Position numbers and translations under genes: made by a program. Source: a bacterium (lineage in GTDB: Bacteria; UBA9089; JAHJRX01). Taken from it: 5,066 bases of DNA. The notes beneath the pieces were generated by a model that was not told the DNA's origin, made no database searches, and was given only the letters and a program-made list of their open reading frames with translations. Of this stretch, positions 1 through 5,066 are shown piece after piece (the stretch's first letter is position 1; every line of letters starts with the position of its first letter). Location: assembly GCA_030017825.1 (NCBI GenBank), contig JASEGW010000118.1:1-5066 (forward strand). Direction: 5' to 3'.

Positions 1-55
1 AGGTTAGGTTGTAGTCTAATTGAACTATTGCTACGCGGACGATGGAGGTGGTCAT
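1..55 (-). CDS. N-terminal fragment of a gene, possibly a carbon-nitrogen hydrolase (nitrilase superfamily)
   Basis: Only the first 18 codons are inside the window and the gene continues past its left edge. The ATG at 55-53 is followed by the peptide MTTSIVRVAIVQLDYNLT. A purine-rich GAGGAG lies about 11 bases upstream, which is a little far but acceptable. An in-frame GTG exists 12 bases further up, but it would overlap that ribosome site, so I prefer the ATG. The pattern VRVAIVQLDYN resembles the first beta strand of carbon-nitrogen hydrolases and of the glutaminase domain of NAD synthetase, which often begin with R-(V/I)-A-x-x-Q. That resemblance rests on about ten residues and is only a suggestion. 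The gene starts 40 bases after the comEC stop, so it could be read from the same transcript. Its codons (ACC, TCC, ATC, GTC, CGC) are richer in GC than those of its neighbours. Confidence 0.5.
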   Translation of the reverse strand, partial: MTTSIVRVAIVQLDYNLT

Positions 56-95
56 TAAAATTAACACTCCTCTCACTTCTTACTTCTTTAGTATA

Positions 96-1613
96 CTATG
101 TAACCTCTGGTAAATCAACTCTTCTTGCTATAATATTCTTAATATAAAGTATTAATCCTAATAATAAAATATAGTACAAAAATACAAAGATTACATTAAA
201 TTCTGATATGCAAATAATACTATAAGGCACTTTAGCTGCTACTTCAACTAAAAATAACATTATTTTAATAACAACTTGGTTTGCAAAACCCGTTATCATA
301 GCCAGATAAACACTTATATTGAATAACAAATAAGTTATAAATCCAAGCCAGACAATAATGCCTACTAAAGGAACTATCAACACATTTAGTATCAAAGCTA
401 TTATAGACACTTCATGAAAATGGTAAAGCATGATAGGTAGAATAAACAACCAAGCAGCTAACGACACTCCTGATATTGTTGCCACTTTTTTAAGCCACTT
501 TCTATTACTAAGCTCTCTTGCAATGGGCACTATTACTAATATCCCTAAGGTAGCTATAAATGAAAACTGAAAACCTAAATTATAAAGCACTTTAGGATTG
601 CCTATTAGCAATATTAAAGCTGCTAAGAATAAATTATTAATCGAGTTACTACGGCGGTAAAAGATTGGAGCAATAAGTAATGAGGCCATCATTAATGAAG
701 CCCTCATTACTGAAGGCTTGAGTTCTGTAATAAGAGCATACATTGCTATTATTATTAAGGTAAGAACATAAGCATATTTTTCAGAAAAACAAAGTATTTT
801 CTTGACAAAGCTTAAGAACAATAAAGAGATTAAACCAACATTAAGACCAGAAACAGCTAAAATATGAATAATACCAGTATTTTGAAAAAGCTTTACAGTT
901 TCATGGGACATACTCCTTTTATCTCCCAATAATATTCCTTGCAGTATAAATCTTGAAGGAGCCTTTAAAGTAGTTTTAATAGAATCGATTAAATTTTTTT
1001 TTATATCATAGGAAATCTTTATTAAAAAATTACCATTTCTTTTACTTAGTAATTTTATTTTAGAATCATCTCTTATTCTGGCTATTCCATAAATATCTTG
1101 AGTGTAATAGTATTGTTTAATTTTATGATTATCTTTATATGTAATATCGCTTAATTTACAAACAATCCCCAATCTCTGACCATATTCTAAGTGCCAATCT
1201 ATAGTATTTTTATTTATTGCTAACTTTATTCTTCCCTTAATATTTTTAATTTCTCTGCTTTTTAGTATTATCTTTTCTGGCTTAAATAAAGCAGATATCT
1301 CTTTCTTTTCTTTTAAAGGATCATCAGCTACTACTCCAATAATGGTTATATTCTTCTTACCTACATAATTAATTATATGATTTTTAGTACTAACAACAGT
1401 AGCTAATTGATACAACTCTATACCTATAATAAAAAAACCAATGTAGATTAGAATGGTAGCAATAAACCCCGCTTCCTTAAAATAACAAACTATCAACAAT
1501 ATAACCACAAAAACCAAAAATATTGATAACCAATTCACAGAAATACTAATAAATGAGCTTAATATAATGCCTATGACATAAATTATGGTAAGATTAACAA
1601 TTGGCATTGCCAT
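96..1613 (-). CDS. comEC: ComEC/Rec2-family DNA-uptake channel, lacking the nuclease-like domain
   Basis: ComEC forms the inner-membrane channel through which a single DNA strand enters during natural transformation. Residues 5-70 hold about three membrane helices. Residues 85-190 form the soluble OB-like region (DUF4131 position). Residues 220-490 are the polytopic Competence domain. The family signature is clear: GILLGDKRSMS at 226-236, then TGIIHILAVSGLNVG at 246-260, an ELKPSVMRAS block at 297-306 and GNPKVLYNLGFQFSF at 338-352. In the signature the second histidine usually seen (SGLHV) is asparagine 258. The protein has 505 residues and ends in a short basic tail after the last helix. 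Full ComEC proteins of about 750 residues carry a C-terminal metallo-beta-lactamase-like domain, which is absent here. It starts 3 bases after the comEA stop, with GGAA six bases before the first ATG. A second ATG two codons later is also possible. Confidence 0.93.
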   Translation of the reverse strand: MAMPIVNLTIIYVIGIILSSFISISVNWLSIFLVFVVILLIVCYFKEAGFIATILIYIGFFIIGIELYQLATVVSTKNHIINYVGKKNITIIGVVADDPLKEKKEISALFKPEKIILKSREIKNIKGRIKLAINKNTIDWHLEYGQRLGIVCKLSDITYKDNHKIKQYYYTQDIYGIARIRDDSKIKLLSKRNGNFLIKISYDIKKNLIDSIKTTLKAPSRFILQGILLGDKRSMSHETVKLFQNTGIIHILAVSGLNVGLISLLFLSFVKKILCFSEKYAYVLTLIIIAMYALITELKPSVMRASLMMASLLIAPIFYRRSNSINNLFLAALILLIGNPKVLYNLGFQFSFIATLGILVIVPIARELSNRKWLKKVATISGVSLAAWLFILPIMLYHFHEVSIIALILNVLIVPLVGIIVWLGFITYLLFNISVYLAMITGFANQVVIKIMLFLVEVAAKVPYSIICISEFNVIFVFLYYILLLGLILYIKNIIARRVDLPEVT

Positions 1614-1616
1614 TAT

Positions 1617-1964
1617 TTATTCCAATGGAGAAATATGAGGAATTATTTTTTGAAGTTTCTTCTTTCCTATGCCTTTAATTTTTAATATATCCTGGAGAGA
1701 GTTAAAATGCCCTTCTCTCTCCCTAAAAATAACAATTCTTTGAGCAATAACAGGTCCAACACCTGGTAATTCTTCCAATTCTTCTTTAGAGACTTTATTT
1801 ATATTAATTTTAAACTCTTCCGCGCTAAATTTTTCTTGGGGCTTTAAACTGTAGGAAATAAGTAAAGTTGTAGCAATAATTACTAATATGGTAGCTATTT
1901 GCTGATCGTTTTTAGATAACCTTATATAGTTTTTAATTTTCTCAAATATTTTCATAACACCCAT
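1617..1964 (-). CDS. comEA: ComEA-type helix-hairpin-helix DNA receptor
   Basis: ComEA binds incoming double-stranded DNA outside the cytoplasmic membrane and passes it to ComEC. The 115-residue protein has a short basic cytoplasmic start, one membrane helix at about 22-40 (IATILVIIATTLLISYS), a short linker, and a tandem helix-hairpin-helix domain at about 52-112. The hallmark ININKVSKEELEELPGVG at 53-70 is present, followed by the first hairpin (LPGVGPVIAQRI) and the second (IKGIGKKKLQKI at 96-107). It lacks the SLBB-like domain found between anchor and HhH in Bacillus ComEA, so it is the short form common outside Bacilli. The stop codon is 3 bases before the comEC start, so the two genes are co-transcribed and perhaps translationally coupled. 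No strong ribosome site precedes the first ATG (only AAGTGA, about 10 bases away). A second ATG at codon 4 gives MKIFEKI and is equally possible. Confidence 0.93.
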   Translation of the reverse strand: MGVMKIFEKIKNYIRLSKNDQQIATILVIIATTLLISYSLKPQEKFSAEEFKININKVSKEELEELPGVGPVIAQRIVIFREREGHFNSLQDILKIKGIGKKKLQKIIPHISPLE

Positions 1965-2055
1965 TGTTTTGTTTTCACTTTTATTTTCAATCCATCTATA
2001 ATAATCTTTATATTTCCATGATAATTTGTTCTATAAACAGAAATTTTTTCTTTCT

Positions 2056-2185
2056 AAAAAAGGAGAGCAAATTTTTATTTGGTTTATAATTACCTGGGCC
2101 TTTGGTAATTATAGCTATTTTGGTGTCTATTATACTTCATGCTGTATCTATCGGCTTCTTATTCTATAAGCATGACAAATTTTGA
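2056..2185 (+). pseudogene. possible decayed gene for a small single-helix membrane protein
   Basis: A strong ribosome binding site, AAAAAAGGAG at 2056-2065, is followed 5 bases later by ATT (2071-2073) where a start codon would be expected. From there the frame reads xFIWFIITWAF up to about 2103. The next frame then continues without a stop as VIIAILVSIILHAVSIGF and ends LFYKHDKF before TGA at 2183-2185. Joining the two by removing one G at 2104-2105 gives a peptide of about 37 residues. It would have one long hydrophobic helix and a charged end, the look of a small transporter-associated or stress membrane protein. Both the lost ATG and the extra base point to decay. Alternatively an ATT start is used and the product is shorter, or the match is chance in AT-rich DNA. 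I do not recognise a family. Confidence 0.3.
2085..2113. repeat. perfect 10-bp inverted repeat with 9-base spacer
   Basis: TATAATTACC (2085-2094) and GGTAATTATA (2104-2113) are exact reverse complements around TGGGCCTTT. No T-run follows on either strand, so it is not a standard terminator. It lies about 120-150 bases upstream of comEA and could be an operator, but it also overlaps the possible decayed small gene. The repeat itself is certain; its role is not. Confidence 0.6.
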
Positions 2186-2501
2186 TTAATAAGTGCTATA
2201 TAGCTATCTTCGGGTTAACTAAACTTAAAAATTTAGGGAGCGTATGCGATTTTGGGTGCTGTAATTCTCAAAATAAATTAAAAATAGTAGTAATAGTGTT
2301 GTGGAGAATGTGGACCAACTGTAAAACAACCAAAATTTATCCTTGTTTGAATTAGAGTTATAATGTTTTTCAAGCTATTATAAAACACTAGATTTTCTTC
2401 TTGTTTACAAAATATTCTCTTACATTAAGGTTTCATAGATCTCTATTATTTTTATTAAAACAACAACGCTTTAGCTAATCCTATTATTTAATCTACAAAG
2501 T

Positions 2502-3317
2502 TTATAACTCAATTCCACAATGTTGACAAAACTTATCACCCCTTAGTATTTTTCCCAGACATTTTGGACAGTATATTATAATAGCCTTATATCCTAAATC
2601 TTTTTCTTTCTTTCTTATCTTTTTAATTCTTTTCTTTCCCGATTCTATTTTTAGCACATCTAATGCTTCAACTTCCTTATCTTTCTTTCCCAACAACGAA
2701 AGCTTTTCTTTAATTTCAATTTTTTTAGTTTTCTTGCTCGGAAAACTAGAAGAAACTTCATTAAGCATACTACCACAATACCTACATTTTATAGCTTTCA
2801 CTTTAATTATTTCTGCACAAAAAGGACATTCCTTTTCCTCTCTTTTAACTTCCTTGTTTTTCTTTTTTATTAACTTTTCTTTTTCTTCGCTGATCAATTT
2901 CAAGATAATTTGAGCAATTTGAACTGAGACAGATTTCGAAAGTTTACTAAATAATGTCACTCCTTCTTTCGTAGTAACTAATACATCACCAAAAATTAAA
3001 TATGTCTTATTCTCTACAGAAAAAATTTCAGATATTGGTATTTCTTCTGCTTCTATATAAATTGACCACAATCCCTTTTTTCTTATTAGGGTTATTATTC
3101 TATATTGCGTAAGTATCATTTTGTATTCCCAAGGTAGGTCGCGTTCTTCTACTATTTTAGGAGGACGATACGTACAAGTATCCCATAAAATAACACTTTC
3201 TCCTTCATAAAACAATTTAGAAAGGCAATCTATTTCTTTTTTAGTTCTATCAAAAAAAACGCTCCTATAATCACTGCTTCCTAATTGTTGCGCAATTAAA
3301 TCTTTTGAAACAGGCAT
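2502..3317 (-). CDS. PH-like domain protein with two zinc ribbons, function unknown
   Basis: The 271-residue product is soluble, with no signal peptide or membrane helix. Residues about 36-143 look like a bacterial PH domain: an opening GESVILW, a strand ILTQYRIITLI at 68-78, IPISEIFSVE at 93-102, LVTTKEGVTLFSK at 113-125 and a closing helix to about 143. A lysine-rich helix follows. The first zinc ribbon (C164, C167, C178, C181) has the CPFCAEII start seen in UPF0547-type ribbons. A basic linker with many lysines (about 194-243) leads to a second ribbon at the end (C250, C253, C264, C267, ending GIEL). Both have complete CxxC pairs. The ribosome site AAGGTG lies 4 bases before the ATG. The gene begins 48 bases after the stop of the next zinc-ribbon gene, so the two are probably one operon. 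PH-like and ribbon modules suggest membrane or partner binding rather than catalysis; this is inference. Confidence 0.85.
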   Translation of the reverse strand: MPVSKDLIAQQLGSSDYRSVFFDRTKKEIDCLSKLFYEGESVILWDTCTYRPPKIVEERDLPWEYKMILTQYRIITLIRKKGLWSIYIEAEEIPISEIFSVENKTYLIFGDVLVTTKEGVTLFSKLSKSVSVQIAQIILKLISEEKEKLIKKKNKEVKREEKECPFCAEIIKVKAIKCRYCGSMLNEVSSSFPSKKTKKIEIKEKLSLLGKKDKEVEALDVLKIESGKKRIKKIRKKEKDLGYKAIIIYCPKCLGKILRGDKFCQHCGIEL

Positions 3318-3365
3318 ACAACACCTTTTCTTTCCTAATTTTAATAATACTTTTGTATGTATAAA

Positions 3366-4679
3366 TTATTTATTGTATTTAGGATCCTTTATAAATTCCT
3401 TCATAAGAGCCTTATCGTTATATATTTCATCAAATTGTCTCTGGGTAAGTTTATATTTTTTTCTTATTTTACAAAAATACCTTTTTGCTAATTTTTCCAC
3501 TTCATTCCAATATTCATCTTCTCTTCCTTCAAAAAGGAGCCCTTGATTAGATCTCTTCCATAATTCCTTATCTGCTTTGCTCTCAGCTAATGCGATTTCT
3601 CTCAAGACAGCTCTGCGAAATTCCTCATTTTCAATATCAGAACTATTGATTTTTTCCTTTGGCAACAAAGATCTTTGCTTTGACTTCAAATCAATCATAC
3701 TGGAATTTTTTTTTAAATTTTTCAATTTATATTTTATTTTTGAATTCCTACTTGGTTCTTTGGTATTCTTTTCGGAAATTAGATTTTCTATCTTAAGCTT
3801 ATTAAAACTTATAGTAAGTTTTGAATTATCAATTGAATTTAACATAGCAATCCAATTTGCACCAGATTGCTCGAATTCTTCTTTTGAGGTATACATATAG
3901 ATGCCTACATGAGTAGGATGCTTATGATATCTAAATCCTTTTCTTTCTTTAATGCGATTATACAACATTATAAGCGAACCTCTGATCTTATTTTTTGTAA
4001 TCTTTCCGGGGACAAGTACAACACGTATTTCAACTTGTGCTTTTATTGAATCGTCACATATATCCTCGTTTAGAATTGATACTTTGGGTAAATTGAGCTC
4101 AACCATGTTAACTTTACCAAAATCATTTGTCACATATGCATAAGCTGACAAATTTATTAATTCACCTACATAAGAATGTGGTTTTATATAAAATACTTCA
4201 TTTTCCTTTTTAGATTCTAATTTTTCATATACCTCGGAATTTTTCTTTATAAAATTTATAATTCCTATTTCTTCTTCCGACAAGATAGATAGTTCTTCTA
4301 CCTGACTATCTTGTTGAGGAGAAGGAGGTATGATTTTCTCTTTTTTTGTTGTATCCTTTTGACAATGTGCAGTATATAAACAGATAAAAACAACTATAAG
4401 TACAATAATACATCCACAACCTCCTGCTGTATCCCTATCTATCTTTTTCGTTTCTTCTTTCTTCTCATCCTTGTTTATAGTTTCCTGAAATGAGGTTTCC
4501 TTTTTTGCTTCTTCTTCCATCTTTTCCATTTCTTCTTTTACTGCCTGCTCTCTTTTTGTCTTTTTTTTCACCTCAATTGCTTTTTTAGCTTTAGCTCTAC
4601 GTTTTGACAAATTAAACTTACAAGAAGGGCAAAGTTTAGTACTATTTGATACTGTTTTTCCACAATTTGGACAAAACAT
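3366..4679 (-). CDS. membrane-anchored protein with N-terminal zinc ribbon, function unknown
   Basis: The 437-residue product opens with a complete zinc ribbon (C3, C6, C17, C20, in MFCPNCGKT and LCPSCKFNL). A highly charged Lys/Glu segment at about 26-83, likely helical or coiled coil, comes next. One membrane helix at about 86-106 starts with GGCGC. The ribbon is then cytoplasmic and residues 107-437 are probably outside. The outer part has an alpha/beta domain at about 165-300, with strands AQVEIRVVLVPG and HPTHVGIYMYTSKEEFE followed by ANWIAML, which recalls DUF4875-like domains. A lysine-rich linker (about 302-345) leads to a helical end (350-433) with YKLTQRQFDEIY, a module I recall from other uncharacterised anchored proteins. 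No catalytic motif is visible. GGAAG lies 10 bases before the ATG. The leader starts only 72 bases from the insertion-sequence end, so that element could affect expression. Confidence 0.85.
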   Translation of the reverse strand: MFCPNCGKTVSNSTKLCPSCKFNLSKRRAKAKKAIEVKKKTKREQAVKEEMEKMEEEAKKETSFQETINKDEKKEETKKIDRDTAGGCGCIIVLIVVFICLYTAHCQKDTTKKEKIIPPSPQQDSQVEELSILSEEEIGIINFIKKNSEVYEKLESKKENEVFYIKPHSYVGELINLSAYAYVTNDFGKVNMVELNLPKVSILNEDICDDSIKAQVEIRVVLVPGKITKNKIRGSLIMLYNRIKERKGFRYHKHPTHVGIYMYTSKEEFEQSGANWIAMLNSIDNSKLTISFNKLKIENLISEKNTKEPSRNSKIKYKLKNLKKNSSMIDLKSKQRSLLPKEKINSSDIENEEFRRAVLREIALAESKADKELWKRSNQGLLFEGREDEYWNEVEKLAKRYFCKIRKKYKLTQRQFDEIYNDKALMKEFIKDPKYNK

Positions 4680-4730
4680 GCCTTATTTACTTCCTTTTTC
4701 TTAGTCTTTTTTCATGTCTGTAAAATATTT

Positions 4731-4746
4731 ATAATACTATAATACT
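4731..4746. repeat. tandem 8-bp direct repeat in the gene leader
   Basis: ATAATACT occurs twice head to tail between the insertion-sequence end and the start of the membrane-anchored zinc-ribbon gene. Read on the minus strand it gives AGTATTATAGTATTAT, which overlaps the likely promoter zone and supplies -10-like TATAGT and TATAAA matches, but I find no good -35 partner. It could be promoter material, a binding site, or replication slippage. Confidence 0.5.
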
Positions 4747-4751
4747 TATAT

Positions 4752-4776
4752 GGCTCTTCACGGAATATAGTGGGTA
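4752..4776 (+). repeat. probable left terminal inverted repeat of the ISL3-type element
   Basis: The run starts GGCTCTTCACGG and ends in AGTGGG about 20 bases later. It stands at the edge of the transposase leader, in the orientation expected for a left end. Its partner is outside the window, so the boundary on the inner side is approximate. Confidence 0.55.
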
Positions 4777-4792
4777 GATAAAATATATATAG

Positions 4793-4866
4793 GTTGCATC
4801 TGGATAAGATAAAATAACACTCCTAAACTATTATCTAAGAAAGGAGTGATATCCACCAGATGTAAC
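4793..4866 (+). promoter_or_regulatory. hairpin that pairs the transposase ribosome binding site
   Basis: GTTGCATCTGG (4793-4803) pairs with CCAGATGTAAC (4856-4866) with one G-T pair. Inside it CACTCCT (4818-4824) pairs exactly with AGGAGTG (4842-4848). The second inner arm is the ribosome binding site, and the outer right arm contains the ATG at 4860-4862. RNA entering from outside the element would therefore hide both the ribosome site and the start codon. Insertion sequences are known to use this arrangement to limit transposase made from read-through transcripts. An internal promoter starting after the left arms would escape it. Confidence 0.55.
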
Positions 4867-5066
4867 AGAAAGATTATCTCACAAAACTTTTAGGATTTCA
4901 AAGATTTTTGTAACTGATATGGAAATAAAAAGGGAATGGGATATAGAGAAGGTGATATTGGTCTTAGATAGACTCCAGAGAAGGTATGTCTGTAGTTGAT
5001 GTTGTAGGATATTGACCACCTACTATGACTCCCGCATCCAAGAGGTAATACACCTTCATCTTTGGA
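4860..5066 (+). pseudogene. ISL3-family transposase, broken N-terminal part
   Basis: The ATG at 4860 is followed directly by TAA, then QKDYLTKLLGFQRF. The frame changes at a run of five T (4905-4909). Adding one T would restore FVTDMEIKREWDIEKV and onward through LVLDRLQRRYVCS. A TGA at 4997-4999 then interrupts a cysteine-containing stretch (YVCS-stop-CCRIL), and the frame continues as TTYYDSRIQEV to the window edge. The order LLGFQ, VTD-x-E, RRYVCS-C and a closing RxxxV segment matches the N-terminal zinc-binding region of ISL3 transposases. The ribosome site AAGGAG is 13 bases before the ATG, which is long. Three separate lesions, two stops and one probable deletion, show that the gene is dead. 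The DDE catalytic domain would lie beyond the window. Confidence 0.65.

Larger units (their letters stand above)
1965..2501. other. 537-base stretch without an intact gene
   Basis: This AT-rich gap separates the zinc-ribbon gene from comEA. No open frame with both a plausible start and a recognisable product was found on either strand. It must hold the comEA-comEC promoter if that operon has its own. TATTAT-like -10 matches lie in the last 70 bases before comEA, but I see no convincing -35 partner. No rho-independent terminator with a T-run follows the zinc-ribbon gene on the minus strand. The stretch does contain a perfect 10-bp inverted repeat and a probable decayed plus-strand membrane-peptide gene, listed separately. 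The part from 2190 to 2500 shows nothing I can name. Confidence 0.8.
4752..5066 (+). mobile_element. left end of a decayed ISL3-family insertion sequence
   Basis: The element begins with GGCTCTTCACGG, followed by an AGTGGG motif, which matches my recollection of ISL3-family ends (GG-x-TCTT starts). A leader hairpin follows, then a broken transposase start. The element runs off the right edge, so its right end and any 8-bp target duplication partner cannot be seen. If a duplication was made, its left copy would be ACTTATAT at 4744-4751. The transposase is interrupted, so this copy cannot move by itself. Confidence 0.65.

Noticed and set aside
2085..2113. Inverted repeat read as a rho-independent terminator
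   Set aside because: No T-run follows the stem on either strand and the stem is AT-rich, so I keep it only as an inverted repeat.
2195..2204. GCTATATAGC, a 10-bp palindrome
   Set aside because: A short AT-rich palindrome without spacing or context. Such sites are common by chance in DNA of this composition.
2172..2355. Plus-strand open stretch of about 60 codons with several cysteines and tryptophans
   Set aside because: It has no start codon until near its end, no ribosome site and no motif I recognise. An alternative frame here (SVVENVDQL, NNQNLSLFELEL) is crossed by several TAA stops.
1965..2501. tRNA, small RNA, riboswitch or CRISPR array in the gap
   Set aside because: No cloverleaf, no regularly spaced repeats and no known riboswitch core could be recognised.
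3577..3900. Plus-strand open frame opposite the membrane-anchored zinc-ribbon gene
   Set aside because: It lies wholly antisense within a gene with clear domains and a ribosome site. Its Phe- and Ser-rich product is what antisense of Lys/Glu-rich coding gives.
3952..4143. Second plus-strand open frame, 63 codons
   Set aside because: It is antisense within the same gene, with no motif and no ribosome site of note.
4680..4751. A sigma-70 promoter for the zinc-ribbon gene pair
   Set aside because: Several -10-like matches exist on the minus strand, but no -35 element at 16-18 bases could be found, so no single promoter is called.

Overview
The window is AT-rich bacterial DNA, about 30% GC by eye, with frequent TTA, ATA and AAA codons. 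It is laid out like a chromosome. All intact protein genes lie on the minus strand and are read from right to left. The only recognisable plus-strand genes are decayed ones. The comEA/comEC pair shows a bacterium that has, or once had, a DNA-uptake apparatus. The base composition, the zinc-ribbon proteins of unknown function and the ISL3-type element would fit an anaerobe from the Firmicutes or from a low-GC candidate phylum. I cannot place it more exactly.

From the upstream (right) end of the minus-strand reading direction: positions 4752-5066 carry the left end of an ISL3-family insertion sequence pointing right. It has a terminal repeat starting GGCTCTT, a hairpin that holds the ribosome binding site, and the start of a transposase broken by two stop codons and an apparent one-base deletion. 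A short AT-rich spacer (4680-4751), with a tandem 8-bp repeat, leads leftward into two adjacent genes. One encodes a membrane-anchored protein with an N-terminal zinc ribbon (3366-4679). The other encodes a soluble protein with a PH-like domain and two zinc ribbons (2502-3317). They are 48 bases apart, probably co-transcribed, and neither has a known function.

A 537-base stretch without an intact gene follows (1965-2501). It holds a perfect 10-bp inverted repeat and what looks like a decayed small membrane-protein gene on the plus strand. Next come comEA (1617-1964) and comEC (96-1613), separated by 3 bases and certainly one operon. The ComEA here is a short, membrane-anchored DNA receptor. 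The ComEC is the channel part only and lacks the C-terminal metallo-beta-lactamase-like nuclease domain. The left edge (1-55) contains the first 18 codons of another minus-strand gene, possibly a carbon-nitrogen hydrolase, 40 bases downstream of comEC.

I did not find a clear new defence or mobile system. The points most worth following are the nuclease-less ComEC, the paired zinc-ribbon proteins, and the two decayed plus-strand genes.
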